The notes: generated by a model from the letters alone, not told the origin. Numbered from the stretch's first letter, positions 8,524 through 17,571 are shown. The stretch is DNA of 64,000 bases from an uncultured Eubacteriales bacterium (GCA_900316115.1 ONBN01000003.1:1-64000), one strand, 5' to 3'. Numbers and translations are program-made.

Positions 8524-9051
8524 ATGAAATTCATCATCAGCGGTAAAAATATCACAATCACAGAAGGGCTTAAGACTGCAGTTGAGGATAAGCTTGGAAA
8601 ACTGGAAAGGTATTTCACTCCTGACACCGAAGTTGTCGTAACTTTAAGTGTTGAAAAAGAAAGACAGAAGATCGAAGTCACGATTCCTGTAAAGGGAAAT
8701 ATCATCCGTTCCGAGCAGGTCAGCAATGATATGTATGTATCCATTGACCTTGTGGAAGAGGTGATCGAGCGTCAGCTTCGGAAATACAAGAATAAAATTG
8801 CAGACAAGAAACAGGCAGCAGCCAGCTTCCAGAAAGCATATCTTGATAAAGAGTATGAAGAGGATGAGGAGGTTAAGATCATCCGTACCAAGAAGTTTGA
8901 TATCAAGCCAATGTATCCTGAGGATGCATGTGTACAGATGGAACTTCTGGGACATAATTTCTTTGTATTCTGTAATGCAGAGACAGATCAGGTAAATGTA
9001 GTGTACAAGCGTAAAGGCAACACATATGGACTGATCGAGCCGGAGAATTAA
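8524..9051 (+). CDS. hpf: Ribosome hibernation promoting factor, long form
   Basis: Dimerises 70S ribosomes into inactive 100S particles in stationary phase. The 175-residue protein has the N-terminal S30AE/HPF domain (MKFIISGKNITITEGLK, residues 1-100), a charged linker rich in Lys and Glu, and the C-terminal dimerisation domain (RTKKFDIKPMYPEDACVQME to LIEPEN). This is the long form found in Firmicutes; the short E. coli form lacks the last domain. Start supported by AGGGGATGG 8 bases upstream. Its own promoter and a strong terminator make it a single-gene unit. Confidence 0.95.
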   Translation: MKFIISGKNITITEGLKTAVEDKLGKLERYFTPDTEVVVTLSVEKERQKIEVTIPVKGNIIRSEQVSNDMYVSIDLVEEVIERQLRKYKNKIADKKQAAASFQKAYLDKEYEEDEEVKIIRTKKFDIKPMYPEDACVQMELLGHNFFVFCNAETDQVNVVYKRKGNTYGLIEPEN

Positions 9052-9072
9052 AACCAAATAGATATTGATCAA

Positions 9073-9107
9073 GCGCCCGGGTGAGTTTCCTCCCCGGGTG
9101 CGTTTTT
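9073..9107 (+). terminator. Rho-independent terminator of hpf
   Basis: CGCCCGGG pairs with CCCGGGTGCG around a short loop, followed by TTTTTT. It is 22 bases after the hpf stop and abuts hairpin repeat copy A. Confidence 0.85.
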
Positions 9108-9115
9108 TACAACCT

Positions 9116-9398
9116 GATACAGTAAAATAATCATTGACAAATTTATAATAATTTCCGTTGCATTGTAGTAGAAAAGATCTTGGTTATATATCATGCGAGG
9201 CTTTCGCAGATTTCGACTGCGCTAGCTTCTCCAAGATTTGCATTGTCTGAGCGAAGCGAGTTTTGCGAATCTTGGAGATAATAAGCGCGCGGGAGAAATC
9301 TGAAAACGAAGCCCTGATATATAAACATATCTTTTCTACTACAATGTAACCTGAACAAAATAATTATAAAATTTGCCAAATGATATTTTACTGTATTC
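9116..9398. repeat. Long-hairpin repeat, copy A (283 bp)
   Basis: Outer arms of about 50 bases are imperfect inverted repeats (GATACAGTAAAATAATCATT on the left; the right arm ends ATGATATTTTACTGTATTC). Inside, perfect 14-base arms GTAGTAGAAAAGAT (9165-9178) and ATCTTTTCTACTAC (9329-9342) bound a 178-bp core. The core contains its own stem (CTCCAAGATT with AATCTTGGAG) and the conserved tail GAAAACGAAGCCCTGATATA. Copy B at 15506-15788 has the same total length and core length, with about 97% identical core, but its outer arms are exchanged relative to the core. No coding potential is seen. Confidence 0.88.
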
Positions 9399-9423
9399 AC
9401 AATCCTTGTTTATGAAAAATTTA

Positions 9424-9452
9424 TTGTTTTCTGTACAGGGAAGTGTTAGAAT
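9424..9452 (+). promoter_or_regulatory. Predicted sigma-A promoter of secA
   Basis: TTGTTT (9424-9429), 17-base spacer, TAGAAT (9447-9452). This gives a leader of about 110 bases before the secA ATG. The leader shows no recognised riboswitch or SecM-like arrest peptide. Confidence 0.6.
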
Positions 9453-9572
9453 AGATAAGTGTATCATCTGCCTTTTCTATGGAAATGAGGACGAGGTACA
9501 TATCAAAGGCAATAACAGAATGAAAATAACAACCAGGAGCAGCTTTTTGCACCTGTCAAGAGGAGTAGATTC

Positions 9573-12149
9573 ATGAGCATGTTTTCAAAAATATTCGGGA
9601 CGCACAGCCAGCGAGAGGTAAAGCGTATTCTTCCACTGGTAGACAAGATCGACAGCCTGCGCCCGGAGATGCAGAAATTAACAGATGAAGAACTGCGTGA
9701 CAAAACAAGAGAATATAAGAAACGTCTGGAAGAGGGCGCCACACTGGATGATCTTCTGCCGGAGGCTTTTGCCACTGTACGTGAGGCTGCCAAGCGTGTA
9801 CTTGGCATGGAGCATTACAGAGTACAGCTGATCGGTGGTATTATCCTTCATCAGGGACGTATCGCTGAGATGAAGACAGGTGAAGGTAAGACACTGGTAT
9901 CTACACTGCCTGCATATCTGAATGCCCTGGAAGGTAAGGGTGTGCATATTGTTACAGTCAATGACTATCTGGCAAAGCGTGATGCTGAGTGGATGGGTAA
10001 GGTACATGAGTTTCTTGGCCTGACTGTAGGTGTTGTACTGAATGACATGAAGCCGGAAGAGCGCCGTGCAGCATATGGATCAGATATCACTTATGTGACC
10101 AATAATGAGCTTGGATTTGATTATCTTCGTGACAACATGGTTATCTATAAAGAGCAGCTGGTACAGAGAGATCTTCACTACTGTATCATTGATGAGGTTG
10201 ACTCTGTATTGATCGATGAGGCTCGTACACCTCTGATCATTTCCGGTCAGAGCGGTAAGTCTACCAAGCTTTATGAAGTCTGTGATATCCTGGCACAGCA
10301 GCTGGAGCGTGGGGAAGCCAGCCATGAGATGACCAAGATGGCAGCCATCATGGGTGAGGAAGTTATCGAGACTGGTGACTTCGTAGTAAATGAAAAAGAC
10401 AAGATCGTCAACCTGACTGAACAGGGCGTTAAGAAGGTTGAGAAGTTCTTTAATATCGAAAATTTGGCAGATCCGGAGAATCTGGAGATCCAGCATAACA
10501 TTATCCTTGCACTTCGTGCTCACAATCTGATGCACAGGGATCAGGATTATGTAGTTAAGGATGATGAGGTTCTGATTGTTGATGAGTTTACCGGACGTAT
10601 CATGCCGGGCCGCCGTTATTCAGATGGTCTGCATCAGGCTATCGAGGCTAAGGAGCATGTAAAGGTTAAGAGAGAGAGCAAGACTCTTGCGACCATTACT
10701 TTCCAGAACTTCTTTAATAAATATGATAAGAAGGGCGGTATGACAGGTACAGCCCTTACCGAGGAAAAAGAGTTCCGTGATATTTACGCAATGGACGTTG
10801 TAGAGATTCCTACCAACCGTCCTGTACAGCGTAAGGATCTGGATGATGCTGTTTACATGACAAAGAAAGAGAAATTCAATGCAGTTGTGGAAGCAGTAAA
10901 GGAAGCACATGCAAAGCAGCAGCCAGTACTGGTTGGTACGATTACCATTGAGACTTCTGAGTTGATCAGCCGTATGCTCCGCAGGGAAGGTATCCAGCAT
11001 AACGTACTGAATGCCAAGTTCCATGAGCTGGAGGCAGAGATTGTAGCACAGGCCGGACAGGCAGGTGCAGTTACCATTGCTACCAACATGGCAGGCCGTG
11101 GTACTGATATTAAGCTTGATGATGTGGCAAGAGAGGCCGGCGGACTGAAGATCATCGGTACAGAGCGCCATGAGTCAAGACGTATTGACAATCAGCTCCG
11201 TGGACGTTCCGGACGTCAGGGAGATCCGGGAGAATCCCGTTTCTATATTTCCCTGGAAGACGATCTGATGCGTCTGTTTGGGTCTGAGCGTCTGATGAAG
11301 GTGTTCACATCCCTGGGTGTGGCTGAGAATGAGCAGATCGAGCACAAGATGCTTTCCAGTGCTATTGAGAAGGCACAGGAGAAGATCGAGTTCAATAACT
11401 TTGGTATTCGTAAGAATCTTCTTGATTATGATGCTGTAAATAATGAACAGCGTGAGATCATTTACAAAGAGCGCCGTCAGGTTCTGGATGGTGAGAATAT
11501 GAGAGAGGCTATCTACAAGATGATCACAGATATTGTGGACAATTCTGTAGATATGTGCTTTACAGATGATGTGGATTCTGAAGAGTGGGATCTGGATGAG
11601 TTCAATTCTGTTATCCGTCAGATCATTCCTATTGAGTCGCTTACCAAAGAGGATATCAAAGGCAAGAGAAAGAATGAGATCAAGCACTTTGTAAAAGAAG
11701 AGGCTGTGAAGCTTTACGAAGCAAAAGAGGCTGAGTTCCCGGAGCCAGAGCAGCTGCGTGAACTGGAGCGTGTGATCCTGCTTAAGAGCATTGACAGCAA
11801 GTGGATGGATCACATTGATGATATGGAGATCCTTCGCCAGGGTATTGGTCTGACTGCTTATGGCCAGAGAGATCCGGTTGTTGAGTATAAGATGGCTGCG
11901 TTTGACATGTTCAATAACATGATCACATCCATTCAGGAAGATACTGTACGGATGCTGTATCATGTACATGTAGAGCAGAAGATCGAGCGTGAGCAGGTGG
12001 CAAAGGTAACTGGTACCAACAAGGACGATACCAGTGTGAAGAAGCCTGTACAGCGCAAGGAGATTAAGGTATATCCGAACGATCCATGCCCATGCGGAAG
12101 TGGAAAGAAATACAAACAGTGCTGTGGAAGAAAAGCAGCTAATGTATAA
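9573..12149 (+). CDS. secA: SecA preprotein translocase ATPase
   Basis: Motor of the Sec pathway; pushes unfolded precursors through SecYEG. 858 residues, normal length. Landmarks in order: Walker A MKTGEGKT near residues 104-111, [15 protein letters not shown], the preprotein cross-linking region from about residue 220, [24 protein letters not shown], the helical scaffold and wing, and a C-terminal zinc-binding tail [13 protein letters not shown] that contacts SecB or ribosomes and lipids in other species. The start ATG has AGAGGAG 9 bases upstream. It is a single gene with its own terminator. The many surface and pilus precursors in this window would depend on it. Confidence 0.98.
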   Translation: MSMFSKIFGTHSQREVKRILPLVDKIDSLRPEMQKLTDEELRDKTREYKKRLEEGATLDDLLPEAFATVREAAKRVLGMEHYRVQLIGGIILHQGRIAEMKTGEGKTLVSTLPAYLNALEGKGVHIVTVNDYLAKRDAEWMGKVHEFLGLTVGVVLNDMKPEERRAAYGSDITYVTNNELGFDYLRDNMVIYKEQLVQRDLHYCIIDEVDSVLIDEARTPLIISGQSGKSTKLYEVCDILAQQLERGEASHEMTKMAAIMGEEVIETGDFVVNEKDKIVNLTEQGVKKVEKFFNIENLADPENLEIQHNIILALRAHNLMHRDQDYVVKDDEVLIVDEFTGRIMPGRRYSDGLHQAIEAKEHVKVKRESKTLATITFQNFFNKYDKKGGMTGTALTEEKEFRDIYAMDVVEIPTNRPVQRKDLDDAVYMTKKEKFNAVVEAVKEAHAKQQPVLVGTITIETSELISRMLRREGIQHNVLNAKFHELEAEIVAQAGQAGAVTIATNMAGRGTDIKLDDVAREAGGLKIIGTERHESRRIDNQLRGRSGRQGDPGESRFYISLEDDLMRLFGSERLMKVFTSLGVAENEQIEHKMLSSAIEKAQEKIEFNNFGIRKNLLDYDAVNNEQREIIYKERRQVLDGENMREAIYKMITDIVDNSVDMCFTDDVDSEEWDLDEFNSVIRQIIPIESLTKEDIKGKRKNEIKHFVKEEAVKLYEAKEAEFPEPEQLRELERVILLKSIDSKWMDHIDDMEILRQGIGLTAYGQRDPVVEYKMAAFDMFNNMITSIQEDTVRMLYHVHVEQKIEREQVAKVTGTNKDDTSVKKPVQRKEIKVYPNDPCPCGSGKKYKQCCGRKAANV

Positions 12150-12172
12150 TTATAATTTATAGTGTATGATGG

Positions 12173-12212
12173 GAATGCCCCTCAGGCTTTAAAGAGCCGA
12201 GGGGCATTTTTT
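12173..12212 (+). terminator. Terminator of secA
   Basis: AATGCCCCTC(A)GGCT pairs with AGCC(G)AGGGGCATT, followed by TTTTTT. It overlaps the 3' end of the convergent AraC-type gene. The minus-strand side lacks a T-run, so it is probably one-directional. Confidence 0.85.
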
Positions 12213-13016
12213 AAACATTTTTTTGTAGGCTCTGGAGAAAGTAGTGTAATCAGAAAAACCACTTTGTACAGCTGCTTTCATTACAGGTGTGCCTTCACTG
12301 ATCAGATCCCTTGCCAGAAGCAGCCGCTTGCTGTTGATGTAGCTGTGCAGGGTATAGCCTGTTTCAGCTTTGAATTTACGCATCATATGATACTTGCTCA
12401 GGTAATATTTTTCTGCAAGTGCATTCACAGAAAGATCAGTCCCCAGGTTTTGATTGATATATTGAAGCAGTTCCTGGATCTGCTGGTCGCAGGTGTAGGA
12501 TTTCCTGTCAAAAATGTACTGCTTTTCAAGGAAAATCCGGTTCAGATACACCATAAACTGGGAAAAAAGTGCATCACTTAATATTTCATTTCCAAATTGA
12601 TCATCTTTCATGGAAGCATCCAGTTCAAAAAGGATTTCTTTTAGCTTTTCCTGCATCCTGCTGTTTAAACGGATCAGGTTGAAACTGCGGTCACTGGCCT
12701 TTTGGAAACATTGGGTCAGTGATTTCTCTTCCAGGTCATCTCTGATCCACAGTACAAAACGCTCATATGGAAGAGAAGGCAGGATCTCCGGTTTGTGGAT
12801 CGCATGCTGATTAACCAGAAGGATATCCCAGGGCTTCAGGTGGTAGGCTTTTCCCTCAATATGATAGGTGACTTTTCCGGATAAAAGAATCACCACTTTG
12901 TGGAAGTCATGATAATGAAAAGGGAAAATCCTGTCCTGTTGGTCACGGATATGGAAAAGCCGGAACTGCTGATCCAGATACCCTGTTTTTTCGGTTGGCT
13001 CCTGGTCATAAAACAT
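12189..13016 (-). CDS. AraC-family transcriptional regulator with cupin sensor domain
   Basis: DNA-binding regulator of 275 residues. N-terminal cupin/AraC-binding domain (residues about 20-150; FHYHDFHKVVILLSGK, then LKPWDILLVNQHAIHKPE), typical of sugar or small-molecule sensors. C-terminal double helix-turn-helix (last 100 residues; ALAEKYYLSKYHMMRKFKAE, AVQSGFSDYTTFSRAYKK). I set the start at the ATG of MFYDQEP because GGGAGGTG lies 5 bases upstream on the minus strand. The gene is convergent with secA and divergent from the dapF-like gene. No sugar gene is adjacent, so its target is unknown. Confidence 0.88.
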   Translation of the reverse strand: MFYDQEPTEKTGYLDQQFRLFHIRDQQDRIFPFHYHDFHKVVILLSGKVTYHIEGKAYHLKPWDILLVNQHAIHKPEILPSLPYERFVLWIRDDLEEKSLTQCFQKASDRSFNLIRLNSRMQEKLKEILFELDASMKDDQFGNEILSDALFSQFMVYLNRIFLEKQYIFDRKSYTCDQQIQELLQYINQNLGTDLSVNALAEKYYLSKYHMMRKFKAETGYTLHSYINSKRLLLARDLISEGTPVMKAAVQSGFSDYTTFSRAYKKMFKKCPSAL

Positions 13017-13179
13017 AAATACACCTCCCATATCAATCCCATTTGGTCTCCTAAAGATATTTGCTCACAGCATTATTCACAGCATTATTTTATACATTAA
13101 AAGCATTTTTTGCAATATACAGGGCACTATATTCCATATACAATGCGAAAATAAACGATATACTATAGATACCAGGGTC

Positions 13180-13247
13180 GAAAAGTACAAAAGCGAAGCT
13201 GTGTAGCAATCCGTGGTATCGTAATAAAGAGAAAAGTACAAAAGCGA
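13180..13247. repeat. 17-base direct repeat in the AraC/dapF intergenic region
   Basis: GAAAAGTACAAAAGCGA occurs at 13180-13196 and 13231-13247. Between and around the copies lie an inverted pair GATACCA/TGGTATC (13168-13174 and 13214-13220) and a hairpin TTCGTGCCTGCACGAA near 13248-13263. The 300-base gap between the divergent genes holds nothing else recognisable apart from the promoter at 13271. Confidence 0.6.
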
Positions 13248-13270
13248 TTCGTGCCTGCACGAAGGAACTT

Positions 13271-13297
13271 TTGACAATCGGGTATTTTGTATATAGT
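13271..13297 (+). promoter_or_regulatory. Predicted promoter of the dapF-like gene
   Basis: TTGACA (13271-13276) with TATAGT (13292-13297) at a short 15-base spacing. The -35 hexamer contains a TTG in frame with the gene, which could be mistaken for a start codon. The implied untranslated leader is only about 15 bases and begins near the ribosome site. Confidence 0.4.
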
Positions 13298-13318
13298 TTG
13301 GGGAAAAGGAGCAGATTT

Positions 13319-14167
13319 ATGACAGACAGTATTGTAATGACCAAATATCAGGGACTTGGCAATGATTATCTTGTTTTAGATGCAAAAAAGAATAAAGTTC
13401 AGCTTCAGGGAAAAAAGATCGCAGTTTTGTGCCAGAGAGGCTTTGGACTGGGCGCAGACGGAATCCTGTATGGACCAATAGAGATCAATGGGAAAATGGG
13501 CGTGCGGATCTTTAATTCAGACGGCAGTGAATCTGCCATCAGTGGCAATGGAGTACGGATCTTTGCAAAATACCTGATGGATCAGGGCTATGTGCAGGGA
13601 AATGAATTTTCCATAGAAACAGAAGCCGGAACAATGGAAGTAGAGTGCCTGAATGCCAGGGCAACGGAATTCCGGGTAAAAATGGGAAAGGCTTCTTTTA
13701 TATCCAGGGAAATCCCTGTAACCGGAGAGACCCGGGAAGTGATCAACGAACCTTTCGTATTTCATGGACAGGAATACAAGGCTACCTGCCTGACAGTGGG
13801 AAATCCGCATTGTATTATTTTTACAGACCAGGTTAGCAGGGAAAAGGTGGAAAAACTGGGACCTTATGTGGAAAACGCAGACGAATTTCCGGAAAGGATG
13901 AATCTGCAGATCTGCAGGCAGATAGACAAGGGAAACCTGGAAATAGAGATCTGGGAGAGAGGCTGCGGATATACAAAGGCATCCGGTACAGGCAGCTGTG
14001 CGGCAGCAATGGCGGCGTACCGTCTGGGGATGATGGAACGGCGGATCAATGTGAACCAGCCTGGTGGAATGATCCAGATCGATATCGGAGAGGATGATAC
14101 GATCTACATGACCGGAACTGTAGGGTACATTGCAGACATCCATGTAGCGGAGAGCTTTTTCTCATAA
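13319..14167 (+). CDS. dapF: Diaminopimelate epimerase homologue with both catalytic Cys replaced by Ser
   Basis: DapF-fold protein (282 residues from this ATG, set by AAAAGGAG 7 bases upstream). Conserved DapF features: YQGLGNDYLVLD, GLGADGIL, FNSDGS, VGNPHCIIF, FPERMN and WERGCGYTKA. Ordinary DapF has MCGNG and ACGTG, whose two Cys are the acid/base pair. Here these read ISGNG (AGT codon) and ASGTG (TCC codon), and the N-terminal HGLGND is QGLGND. Normal DapF interconverts LL- and meso-diaminopimelate for lysine and peptidoglycan. With both thiols gone this copy may be a different isomerase, slow, or inactive; another true dapF would be expected elsewhere. Fold assignment is firm, activity is not. 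Confidence 0.8.
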   Translation: MTDSIVMTKYQGLGNDYLVLDAKKNKVQLQGKKIAVLCQRGFGLGADGILYGPIEINGKMGVRIFNSDGSESAISGNGVRIFAKYLMDQGYVQGNEFSIETEAGTMEVECLNARATEFRVKMGKASFISREIPVTGETREVINEPFVFHGQEYKATCLTVGNPHCIIFTDQVSREKVEKLGPYVENADEFPERMNLQICRQIDKGNLEIEIWERGCGYTKASGTGSCAAAMAAYRLGMMERRINVNQPGGMIQIDIGEDDTIYMTGTVGYIADIHVAESFFS

Positions 14168-14197
14168 TTTCTTTTGAACTACCTCTTTTGCGGGACG

Positions 14198-14226
14198 TTG
14201 ACAAAGTCAGCGTTATGACGTATTCT
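14198..14226 (+). promoter_or_regulatory. Predicted sigma-A promoter of mnmA
   Basis: Consensus TTGACA (14198-14203), 17-base spacer, TATTCT (14221-14226), about 80 bases before the mnmA start. Confidence 0.55.
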
Positions 14227-14305
14227 TTTCAGAAAGAATGAATATGTGGCAGTGTATGGCTACTGTCGGCATCTGGATAGATAAGAATACATAAAGGAGG
14301 AACAA

Positions 14306-15505
14306 ATGGCATCTATGGACACAGGTAAGGCCAGGGAATGGCAGACGGAAGAAATACGAAAAGAGATTTATAATACAGATAATAATGAAGAAAAAGTGAA
14401 TCCTGAAAAAGAAGATAAGGGGGTGCCCACCGGGCATGCCCTTATTGCAATGAGCGGAGGTGTGGACAGCTCTGTGGCGGCCATGCTCATGTGCAAGGCT
14501 GGTTACGAATGCATTGGCGTGACCATGAAATTATATGACAATGAGGATGTGGGACTTTCCAAGAATCACACCTGCTGTACGTTGGATGATGTGGAGGATG
14601 CCAGAATGGTGGCACATCAGCTGGGTATGCGCTTTTACGTAATGAATTTTAAAGAGGACTTTTCCCATCAGGTAATCGACCGCTTTGTGGATGCCTATGA
14701 GCGTGGGGATACACCAAATCCCTGTATTGACTGTAACCGGTATATGAAATTTGCGAAGCTTTATGACCGGGCAAAGGCAGTTGGCTTCGGAACCATTGTG
14801 ACCGGGCACTACGCACGTGTGGAATATGATGAAGAAAAGGGGCGTTGGCTTTTGAAAAAAGCAAGGAATCTGGCAAAGGATCAGTCCTATGTGCTATACT
14901 TTATGACCCAGGACCAGCTGGCACACACCCGCTTCCCGCTGGGAGAATATGCAGATAAAGAAGAAGTTCGCAAGCTGGCTGAAGAGTATCATTTTGTAAA
15001 TGCCAGAAAGCATGACAGTCAGGATATCTGCTTTGTACCTGATGGTAATTATGGGAATTTTATTGAGAGACGAACCGGGAAGAAATACGAAAGCGGGGAT
15101 TTTGTAGACCAGCAGGGACATGTGCTTGGACAGCATAAAGGCCTTCTCCGTTATACCATTGGCCAGAGAAAGGGCCTTGGGCTTGCACTTCCGGCTCCCT
15201 TATATGTGCGTAGGAAAGATATGGCCAAAAATCAGGTGATACTGTCCCCGGAAAAGGATCTTTATACAAAAGAGCTTCTGGCAGAGGACTTTAACTGGAT
15301 TTCCTGTGAGCCTCCAAAAAAACCAATAAAAGTAACAGCAAAAACACGTTACCGTGCAAAGGAAGCACCGGCTACGGCGCAGGCGTTTCCAGACGGCACC
15401 GTGAAGGTGGTGTTTGAAGAACCGGTACGTGCAGTGACCGGAGGACAGGCGGTTGTTCTCTATGATGGAGATATTGTAGTAGGGGGCGGCACGATCCTGG
15501 GATAG
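14306..15505 (+). CDS. mnmA: tRNA-specific 2-thiouridylase MnmA
   Basis: Transfers sulfur to uridine 34 of Lys, Glu and Gln tRNAs. PP-loop ATPase motif SGGVDSSVA (about residue 50), first catalytic Cys in NPCIDCNRYMKF, second in DSQDICFV, then a C-terminal beta domain. At 399 residues it is about 40 longer than usual because of a charged N-terminal extension before ALIAMSGG. The ATG at 14306 has a strong AAAGGAGG site; a GTG near 14421 would give a standard length but has no spacing after its AAGGGG. The extension is therefore probably real. The stop codon touches hairpin repeat copy B. Confidence 0.93.
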   Translation: MASMDTGKAREWQTEEIRKEIYNTDNNEEKVNPEKEDKGVPTGHALIAMSGGVDSSVAAMLMCKAGYECIGVTMKLYDNEDVGLSKNHTCCTLDDVEDARMVAHQLGMRFYVMNFKEDFSHQVIDRFVDAYERGDTPNPCIDCNRYMKFAKLYDRAKAVGFGTIVTGHYARVEYDEEKGRWLLKKARNLAKDQSYVLYFMTQDQLAHTRFPLGEYADKEEVRKLAEEYHFVNARKHDSQDICFVPDGNYGNFIERRTGKKYESGDFVDQQGHVLGQHKGLLRYTIGQRKGLGLALPAPLYVRRKDMAKNQVILSPEKDLYTKELLAEDFNWISCEPPKKPIKVTAKTRYRAKEAPATAQAFPDGTVKVVFEEPVRAVTGGQAVVLYDGDIVVGGGTILG

Positions 15506-15788
15506 AATCTGTAAAATATCATTTGGCAAATTTTATAGTCATTTTGTTCATATTGCATTAGGTAGTAGAAAAGATCTTGGTTATATATCATGCGAGGCTT
15601 TCGTAGATTTCGACTGCGCTAGCTTCTCCAAGATTTGCATTGTTTGAGCGAAGCGAGTTTTGCAAATCTTGGAGATAATAAGCGCGCGGGAGAAATCCGA
15701 AAACGAAGCCCTGATATATAAACATATCTTTTCTACTACAATGCAACGGAAATTAAAGTAAATTTGCCAATGATTATTTTAATGTATC
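15506..15788. repeat. Long-hairpin repeat, copy B (283 bp)
   Basis: Begins at the mnmA stop codon. The 178-bp core (15562-15739) is bounded by the same perfect 14-base arms as copy A and differs from its core at only a handful of positions (for example TTTCGTAG for TTTCGCAG). The left outer arm (GAATCTGTAAAATATCATTT) matches the reverse complement of copy A's right arm, and the right outer arm matches the reverse complement of copy A's left arm. The core is therefore inverted relative to its arms when the two copies are compared. It may also act as the mnmA terminator. Confidence 0.88.
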
Positions 15789-15805
15789 ATGCAGCTCCAA
15801 TTCAG

Positions 15806-15834
15806 TTGTTTTTTTGCCGGGGATATGCTAAAGT
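15806..15834 (+). promoter_or_regulatory. Possible promoter of prfB
   Basis: TTGTTT (15806-15811), 17-base spacer, TAAAGT (15829-15834), about 70 bases before the prfB start. The match is moderate. Confidence 0.4.
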
Positions 15835-15902
15835 ATAAGACAGCCTGGAAACAAAAGGCAGTATGCCTGTTTCCGCACAAATATAAGAAAGAAGGTGAAG
15901 CT

Positions 15903-17013
15903 GTGGTTGAATTAGACCAGTTCAAGAGCATTCTTGCAACGTATACAGAACCATTAGTGGAAGTGAGGGATTCACTTTGACCTGGCTAACAAAGAGCAGA
16001 AGGTCGAAGAATTAGAAAGGGAGATGGAAGCTCCCGACTTCTGGGATGACGCAGAGAAGTCCCAGCAGAAAATGAAAGAATTAAAAAGCATGAAGGATGA
16101 CATGGAGACATATCAGCACCTGGTATCCCAGATGGAAGATATGGAGACCATGATCGAGATGGGTTATGAGGAGAATGATCCGGCAATCATTCCGGAGATT
16201 CAGGAGATGCTGGATGAGTTCCGCACAGATTTTGACAATATCCGTATCAAAACACTGCTTTCCGGCGAATATGACAGCGAGAATGCCATTATCAAGCTGA
16301 ATGCAGGAGCCGGTGGCACAGAAGCCTGTGACTGGTGCAGCATGCTGTACCGTATGTATACCAGATGGGCAGACAGGAAAGGCTTTTCTGTGGAAGTACT
16401 GGATTATCTTGACGGAGATGAAGCCGGTATCAAGTCTGTTACTTTCCAGGTCAATGGGGAGAATGCATACGGACTTCTGAAATCCGAAAAGGGCGTGCAC
16501 CGTCTGGTACGTATTTCTCCGTTTAATGCTGCAGGTAAACGACAGACATCCTTTGTATCCTGTGATGTTATGCCGGATATAGAGAAGGATTTGGATGTGG
16601 AGATCAACGATGAGGATATCCGTATTGATACCTACCGAAGCAGCGGCGCCGGTGGACAGCATATCAACAAGACTTCCTCTGCGATCCGTATCACCCACTT
16701 CCCTACCGGGATCGTGGTACAGTGCCAGAATGAGCGTTCCCAGCACATGAATAAAGACAAGGCTATGCAGATGCTGAAGGCCAAGCTTTATCTGCTGAAG
16801 CAGCAGGAGGCAGAAGCCAAGCTTTCCGGTATCCGTGGAGAAGTAACCGATATTGGATGGGGCAATCAGATCCGTTCCTATGTTATGCAACCATATACCA
16901 TGGTCAAGGATCACCGTACCAACGAAGAGACCGGTAATGTGGATGCAGTGATGGATGGCGGCATTGATATTTTCATCAATGCATACCTGAAATGGATCGC
17001 CCTTTCAAAATAA
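15903..17013 (+). CDS. prfB: Peptide chain release factor 2 (RF2), expressed by programmed +1 frameshift
   Basis: Releases peptides at UGA and UAA. The gene is in two frames: GTG start at 15903 (AAGGTG upstream), 25 codons to CTT, then in-frame TGA at 15978-15980. Reading +1 at CTT-T-GAC joins it to a 344-codon frame, giving about 369 residues. The shifted frame continues DLANKEQKVEELE and APDFWDD, as in RF2. The GGQ loop is SGAGGQHINKTSSA; the PCRF and codon-recognition domains are complete. Low RF2 slows termination at TGA and raises shifting, an autoregulatory loop known across bacteria. Annotators working frame by frame would wrongly start the protein downstream at 16024. Confidence 0.96.
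15963..15981 (+). promoter_or_regulatory. RF2 programmed frameshift site
   Basis: The slip codon CTT (15975-15977) is followed by TGA C. A Shine-Dalgarno-like GAGGGA (15965-15970) lies upstream, with about 5 bases between AGGG and CTT instead of the 3 in the E. coli site. The TGA-C context is the weak stop context typical of this element. Confidence 0.9.
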
Positions 17014-17069
17014 CCTGAAAATACAAGAACCCTCTTGCGGCAGCCCCTGAGGCTGTGGTAATATATCCA

Positions 17070-17098
17070 TTGTTAGAAAACAAATGTTTTTGTAATAC
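17070..17098 (+). promoter_or_regulatory. Predicted promoter of the ACT-hom-aspartokinase operon
   Basis: TTGTTA (17070-17075), 17-base spacer, TAATAC (17093-17098), just upstream of the ACT gene's ribosome site. A CAGCC/GGCTG hairpin at 17041-17055 follows prfB but lacks a T-run, so some read-through is possible. Confidence 0.5.
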
Positions 17099-17114
17099 GG
17101 ACAGAGGGACATGC

Positions 17115-17567
17115 ATGGATAGAACAAACGAGAAAAAGAAATATTATGTAGTGACAGAGCGGGCTGTTCCGGAGGTGCTTCAGAAAGTTGTGGAAGCAAA
17201 GAAACTTCTGGATTCAGGCCGCGTACTCACTGTACAGGAAGCTGCAGAGCAGACAGGGATCAGCCGCAGCTCTTTTTACAAATATAAAGATGATATTTTT
17301 CCTTTCCATGAACAGGCCAAAGGAAAGACAATTACCTTTATCATACAGATGGATGATGAACCTGGGATATTGTCAAATGTACTGAAGTCCGTTGCAGAGT
17401 TTCATGGGAACATACTGACCATTCATCAGAGTATTCCCATCAGTGGCGTGGCTACGTTGACCCTAAGCGTAGATATCCTTCCGGGGGCCGGTGATGCTGA
17501 GGCCATGGTAGAGAACATTGAACAGACGGAAGGGATTCATTATCTTAAAATATTAGGCAGGGAGTAA
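17115..17567 (+). CDS. ACT-domain protein, PheB/UPF0735 family
   Basis: A 150-residue protein with an N-terminal helix-turn-helix-like region (KKLLDSG..TVQEAAEQTGISRSSFYKYKDDIFPF) and a C-terminal ACT domain (ITFIIQMDDEPGILSNVLK to LSVDILPG), the amino-acid-sensing fold. The layout matches B. subtilis PheB, also encoded next to hom. The ATG at 17115 is chosen because AGAGGGAC lies just upstream and homologues start here; an ORF beginning at 17055 would include the promoter. It is 4 bases from hom. Probable role: amino-acid-responsive control of the aspartate pathway. Binding partner and ligand are unknown. Confidence 0.85.
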   Translation: MDRTNEKKKYYVVTERAVPEVLQKVVEAKKLLDSGRVLTVQEAAEQTGISRSSFYKYKDDIFPFHEQAKGKTITFIIQMDDEPGILSNVLKSVAEFHGNILTIHQSIPISGVATLTLSVDILPGAGDAEAMVENIEQTEGIHYLKILGRE

Positions 17568-17571
17568 ACAA

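Noticed and set aside
13271..13318. TTG at 13271 as start of the dapF homologue
   Set aside because: The TTG is part of a TTGACA -35 box; the ATG at 13319 has AAAAGGAG and matches where DapF proteins begin.
15789..15980. Independent 63-residue protein upstream of prfB
   Set aside because: Its last 25 codons are the first part of RF2 before the programmed frameshift; the upstream part spans the promoter region.
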